Shown here piece by piece: positions 22,749 through 25,540 of a stretch of DNA of 25,540 nucleotides. Positions within the stretch are counted from its first letter, which is position 1. Each line of letters opens with the position of its first letter. This DNA comes from JBPYFK01 sp051984675 (GTDB lineage Bacteria > Actinomycetota > Actinomycetes > Mycobacteriales > Pseudonocardiaceae): assembly GCA_051984675.1 (NCBI GenBank), contig JBPYFK010000060.1:1-25540 (forward strand), read 5' to 3'. The position numbers were made by a program, and so were the translations under genes. A model generated the notes under the pieces. It did no database searches. It saw only the letters and a program-made list of their open reading frames with translations, and was not told the DNA's origin.

Positions 22749-23648
22749 TCAGTGCTCGGCCGCCAGCGCTGCCGGTGACTGCGCCAGGTAGGACACGGCC
22801 TGGCTGGTCGAGCCATGTTGGGAGGGGTGGAACGACGGGCGGAAGTACGGCAGCATCAACCGGAGCGTCTCCCGGATCCCCGGCAGGAGGCCATTTCTCG
22901 CGCTACGGAAGTAGTCCCGCCAGCGCGGTTTGAAAGTCCCGCGCAGTTTCGGGTCGTTCGCGATGAGGAACTTGGCGCCGCGCACCCACAGCCAGAAGAA
23001 AACCGGTGCGGCGACCAGGAAGAAGCGGGTACGCCGGTAGTACCGGCCATCGAGGTGCATGAACAGGTCGAACGCGACCGACCGGTGCTCGACTTCCTCG
23101 GCGCCGTGCCAGCGCAGCAGGTCGAGCATGGTCGGGTCGGCGCCGGCTCGGTCCAGTGCCTGGGCGTCGAGAATCCATTGGCCGAGGAACGCGGTGATGT
23201 GCTCGATGCCGGCGATCAGCCCCACGCGCTCGACCACCCATTCCTCGGCGCGCTGACCCGTGTAGTCGCGGTCGCCGAGAAGCTTGCGGAACAGCCAGGC
23301 GATCTGGCGCACGTAGGGATCGGTGTCCAGGTCGTGTGCGTTGAAGTGGTCCAGCACGCCCTGGTGCGACCTGGCGTGGATGGCCTCCTGCCCGATGAAG
23401 CCCAGCACCTCCTCGCGGAGCCCGTCATCCTTGATCAGGGGAAGAGCCTGCTTGAAGACCTCGACGAACCAGTCTTCACCCTCGGGTAACAGGAGGTGCA
23501 GCACGTTGATCACGTGCGTGGGGAAGGGCTCTCCGGGAACCCAGTGCATGGGCAGCGCGGACCAGTCGAACCGCACGTCGCGCGGGCGCAGCGCCACATG
23601 CCGCGGATCGTCCACAGTGGTGTGTGTCGGCTGATTCTGGTCGGTCAT
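22749..23648 (-). CDS. PF10118-type putative metal-dependent hydrolase; diiron-like motif pattern
   Basis: 299 aa from the ATG at 23648, with GAAGGAG 8 bases upstream; the longer frame to 23696 is rejected. It matches the PF10118 'predicted metal-dependent hydrolase' family by its QEAIHARSHQ and AEEVEHRSVAFDLF blocks. Potential ligands form the order E63, E88-x-x-H91, E149 (with H150), E185-x-x-H188, each in a predicted helix. This is the E...ExxH...E...ExxH pattern of ferritin-like carboxylate-bridged diiron proteins. A hydrophobic segment (about 208-229, FFLVAAPVFFWLW) suggests membrane association. It lies between the EphD-like fusion (28-base gap) and the reductase (41-base gap). The hydrolase name is historical, and an oxygenase or desaturase role is inferred here. 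Confidence 0.85.
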   Translation of the reverse strand: MTDQNQPTHTTVDDPRHVALRPRDVRFDWSALPMHWVPGEPFPTHVINVLHLLLPEGEDWFVEVFKQALPLIKDDGLREEVLGFIGQEAIHARSHQGVLDHFNAHDLDTDPYVRQIAWLFRKLLGDRDYTGQRAEEWVVERVGLIAGIEHITAFLGQWILDAQALDRAGADPTMLDLLRWHGAEEVEHRSVAFDLFMHLDGRYYRRTRFFLVAAPVFFWLWVRGAKFLIANDPKLRGTFKPRWRDYFRSARNGLLPGIRETLRLMLPYFRPSFHPSQHGSTSQAVSYLAQSPAALAAEH

Positions 23649-23676
23649 CGCCGATCTCCTTCGGGATACCTGGGGT

Positions 23677-25431
23677 TCAGTTCGGCGTGAGGTCAAGCCG
23701 GGCGGCCGTTCGGAGCAGGCCGGGCGTGAGGCGGGAGAGCACGAGTCCGGTCCGGGCCTCCGCCGTCACTGGTGCGATGGCCTTGTTCTCCGCCACCGCA
23801 CGGAGGATCTCTCCCGCGGCCCGATCCGGCGTGAAGCCGCGCCTGCGGTACGCCCTGGTCGCCGCGCTCCGGCGACGCTCCTGCTCCTGGGTGTTGACCC
23901 CGACGAAGCGGGTCGTGGAGGTGATGTTGGTGTGCACGAATCCCGGGCATACCGTCACAACCCCGATACCGGCTGCGGCCAGCTCGGCGCGCAGGCATTG
24001 CGACAGGGTCAGCACCGCTGACTTCGACGTCGCGTACGCGGACAGAGCCTTGGAGGGCAGGTAGGCGGCGGCTGAGGCGACGTTCACGATCCGGCCGCCC
24101 TCGCCCTGCTCGATCATCTGCTCGGAGAACACCCGGCACCCGTGGATGACACCCCACAGGTTGACGTCGATGACCCGTTCCCACTCGGCCGCCGTGGTCT
24201 TGGCGAAGGGGCCGGCGATGCCGATACCGGCGTTGTTGACCACGACGTCCGGCACGCCGTGCTCGGCGCGCACCCGCTTGGCGAAATCAGCCATCGCAGG
24301 GCCGTCCGAGACGTCCACTAGGGACCACTCCGCGCGGACGCCGAGAAGTTCGGCCAGCTCCGCGGTCCGCCGTACGGAGGTCTCGTCGATGTCGGTGACG
24401 ACGACGTCGGCGCCTTCCTCCGCGAAGGCCAGTGCGGTGGCCCGGCCGATACCGCTGCCGGCGCCGCTGACCACGACCAGCTGGTCAGTCCTGGGGCGCT
24501 CGGCTGACCGGCGGCCCGTCGGGACGCGCGAGCGGCGTAGCTGCCGGGTCTGGGGTCCGCCTTCGATGTGCTCGACCAGTTCGCTGGCGCATCGCGCCAC
24601 GACCTCGGGCCGGCTGCGCGGTAGCCAGTGTCCGCCGGGCAGCCGGCGGATGCGCAGGTCCGGCACCCAGCGGCTGATGTCCGTCTGCACCGGGGTGCTC
24701 ACGAACGGGTCGCCGGTGGGGGCCAGCACCTGGACCGGAACGTCGGTATACCGGGACTCCGGGCGCGTAAAGCGCGGGATCATGTTTTCTCGGTACAAGG
24801 CCAAGCCGTGGAGAGCATCCGGCAGGGCCGGCGCGCTCGTCCCGCTGTCCTGGCCCGACTGTTCTGGTCGCTCCAGAGCGCCCAGGACGCGCTGGGTCAG
24901 TCCTGTTCTCCAAGCCAGCTCGGGGATCAGCGGGAGCTGGAAGAACCCGATGTAGCCGGAGAACACCAGTTGGGTCACCAGCTCGCGCAGCGCTCGCGGA
25001 CTCGGCCGCAGGCGCGAGCGCAGCCAGTGCCCCGCGTGGTCGAGGCAGGGACCGGAGATCGACGTGTAGGAGCTGACTCGTCCTCGCAGGTCAGGTCCTG
25101 TGATCGCGTGCCATGTCTGGATCGACCCCCAGTCGTGCGCCAGCAGGTGCACGGGACGATCCAGGCTCACGGCATCGATCACCGCGGCAAGGTCCTCGGC
25201 GAGCCGATCCAGGTGGTAGGCGCTCCTCGCCCGAGGCTTGTCCGAGTCACCGGCGCCGCGCACGTCGTAGGTCACGACGTGGTAGCGGTCCGCGAGCGCC
25301 TCCGCGACACCGTTCCAAACCGTACGGTTGTCCGGGTAACCGTGCACGCAGACCACGGTGGGTGCTGCCGGATCGCCGGACTCCGCCACGGCCAGGGACG
25401 TCCCGTCCCGGGAAACGACTCGTCGGACCAT
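23677..25431 (-). CDS. ephD: EphD-like fusion: alpha/beta-hydrolase (epoxide hydrolase type) plus short-chain dehydrogenase/reductase
   Basis: A 584-aa two-domain enzyme. Residues 1-290 form an alpha/beta-hydrolase: HGYP oxyanion motif (30-33), nucleophile Asp100 in AHDWGS, acid Asp241, base His268 in GGHW, and a cap segment ALYREN with Tyr213, as in epoxide hydrolases. After a basic linker (about 292-316) comes an SDR: SGAGSGIG (322-329), NNAG (399-402), Ser453, Tyr466 and Lys470. Asp347 after beta-2 suggests NAD preference. Architecture and length match M. tuberculosis EphD (Rv2214c, 592 aa), implicated in mycolic acid metabolism. GGGAGG precedes the ATG at 25431. It is the first gene of a four-gene operon and lies downstream of a palindromic operator. 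The substrate in this organism is unknown. Confidence 0.92.
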   Translation of the reverse strand: MVRRVVSRDGTSLAVAESGDPAAPTVVCVHGYPDNRTVWNGVAEALADRYHVVTYDVRGAGDSDKPRARSAYHLDRLAEDLAAVIDAVSLDRPVHLLAHDWGSIQTWHAITGPDLRGRVSSYTSISGPCLDHAGHWLRSRLRPSPRALRELVTQLVFSGYIGFFQLPLIPELAWRTGLTQRVLGALERPEQSGQDSGTSAPALPDALHGLALYRENMIPRFTRPESRYTDVPVQVLAPTGDPFVSTPVQTDISRWVPDLRIRRLPGGHWLPRSRPEVVARCASELVEHIEGGPQTRQLRRSRVPTGRRSAERPRTDQLVVVSGAGSGIGRATALAFAEEGADVVVTDIDETSVRRTAELAELLGVRAEWSLVDVSDGPAMADFAKRVRAEHGVPDVVVNNAGIGIAGPFAKTTAAEWERVIDVNLWGVIHGCRVFSEQMIEQGEGGRIVNVASAAAYLPSKALSAYATSKSAVLTLSQCLRAELAAAGIGVVTVCPGFVHTNITSTTRFVGVNTQEQERRRSAATRAYRRRGFTPDRAAGEILRAVAENKAIAPVTAEARTGLVLSRLTPGLLRTAARLDLTPN

Positions 25432-25468
25432 CCCCGACCTCCCATGCTCATGCGCGCACCATGATCCT

Positions 25469-25500
25469 GTTACTACAAGTAACAGTTACGGGAAGTTACT
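25469..25500 (-). promoter_or_regulatory. TetR-type operator candidate upstream of the EphD operon
   Basis: GTTACT-ACA-AGTAAC (25469-25483) is a perfect 15-base inverted repeat. Two further GTTAC half-sites follow at 25485-25489 and 25495-25499 (the latter in AAGTTACT). The cluster lies 38-69 bases upstream of the ephD-like start, just downstream of a predicted -10, which is a classical repressor position. The regulator itself is probably outside the window to the right. Confidence 0.55.
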
Positions 25501-25527
25501 ATGCATCGGGCCACACATCGATGTCAA
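25498..25527 (-). promoter_or_regulatory. Predicted sigma-70-type promoter for the EphD operon
   Basis: On the minus strand, a consensus -35 TTGACA (25527 down to 25522) and a -10-like CATAGT (25503 down to 25498) are 18 bases apart. A second TTGACA (25540 down to 25535) lies 13 bases further upstream. The predicted start of transcription falls inside the GTTAC operator cluster. Confidence 0.45.
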
Positions 25528-25540
25528 CGGCTGATGTCAA

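Overview
The window is a GC-rich actinobacterial chromosome segment with dense gene packing, frequent GTG starts and many 4-30 bp gene overlaps or gaps. The Emb-type arabinosyltransferase at the left edge points to an arabinogalactan-containing actinomycete. A mycobacterial EphD-like fusion and an Rv1264-like adenylate cyclase fit the same group. My best guess is Pseudonocardiaceae (for example an Amycolatopsis relative), but this is inference. No rRNA, tRNA, CRISPR array, transposase, integrase or biosynthetic megasynthase was seen.

Layout, left to right. (1) 1-2210: the C-terminal two thirds of an Emb arabinosyltransferase, followed by a hairpin terminator. (2) 2491-7915: a tightly coupled five-gene sugar operon encoding a HAD phosphatase, a DhaK-DhaL fused kinase, an RpiB-type isomerase, a D-2-hydroxyacid dehydrogenase and an FGGY kinase. 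The isomerase resembles the erythrulose-4-phosphate (EryI/DerI) branch and the FGGY kinase resembles erythritol kinases. A tetritol or tetrulose route feeding erythrose-4-phosphate is therefore the leading guess. No transporter or regulator is visible beside it. (3) 8024-10039 (minus): two exported lipoproteins, a YVTN-type beta-propeller and a Tat-type NodB deacetylase with an altered first catalytic motif. A 76-aa membrane protein follows on the plus strand at 10377, preceded by a strong 13-bp hairpin.

(4) 10626-13433: a gluconate module, with gntP and gntK on the minus strand and a divergent GntR/FCD regulator. (5) 13683-14528: a secreted trypsin-fold serine protease with a perfect TTACCG-TT-CGGTAA palindrome upstream. 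It is separated from a DUF2637 membrane protein (minus strand, acidic tandem repeats, C-terminal HTH) by a perfect 16-bp bidirectional terminator. (6) 16157-20697 (minus): a possible operon of class III adenylate cyclase, RecD2 helicase, MarR regulator and PAP2 phosphatase.

(7) 20776-25431 (minus): EphD-like alpha/beta-hydrolase-SDR fusion, PF10118 protein, flavin/2Fe-2S reductase and M24 peptidase-like enzyme. These form an apparent operon whose promoter carries a GTTACT-ACA-AGTAAC operator.

The most interesting reading concerns region 7. The PF10118 protein shows an E...ExxH...E...ExxH pattern like carboxylate-bridged diiron proteins and sits directly upstream of a 2Fe-2S flavin reductase. 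This suggests an uncharacterised oxygenase plus reductase, joined to an epoxide-hydrolase/ketoreductase fusion, under TetR-like control. All functions here are read by eye from the protein sequences; no searches were run.
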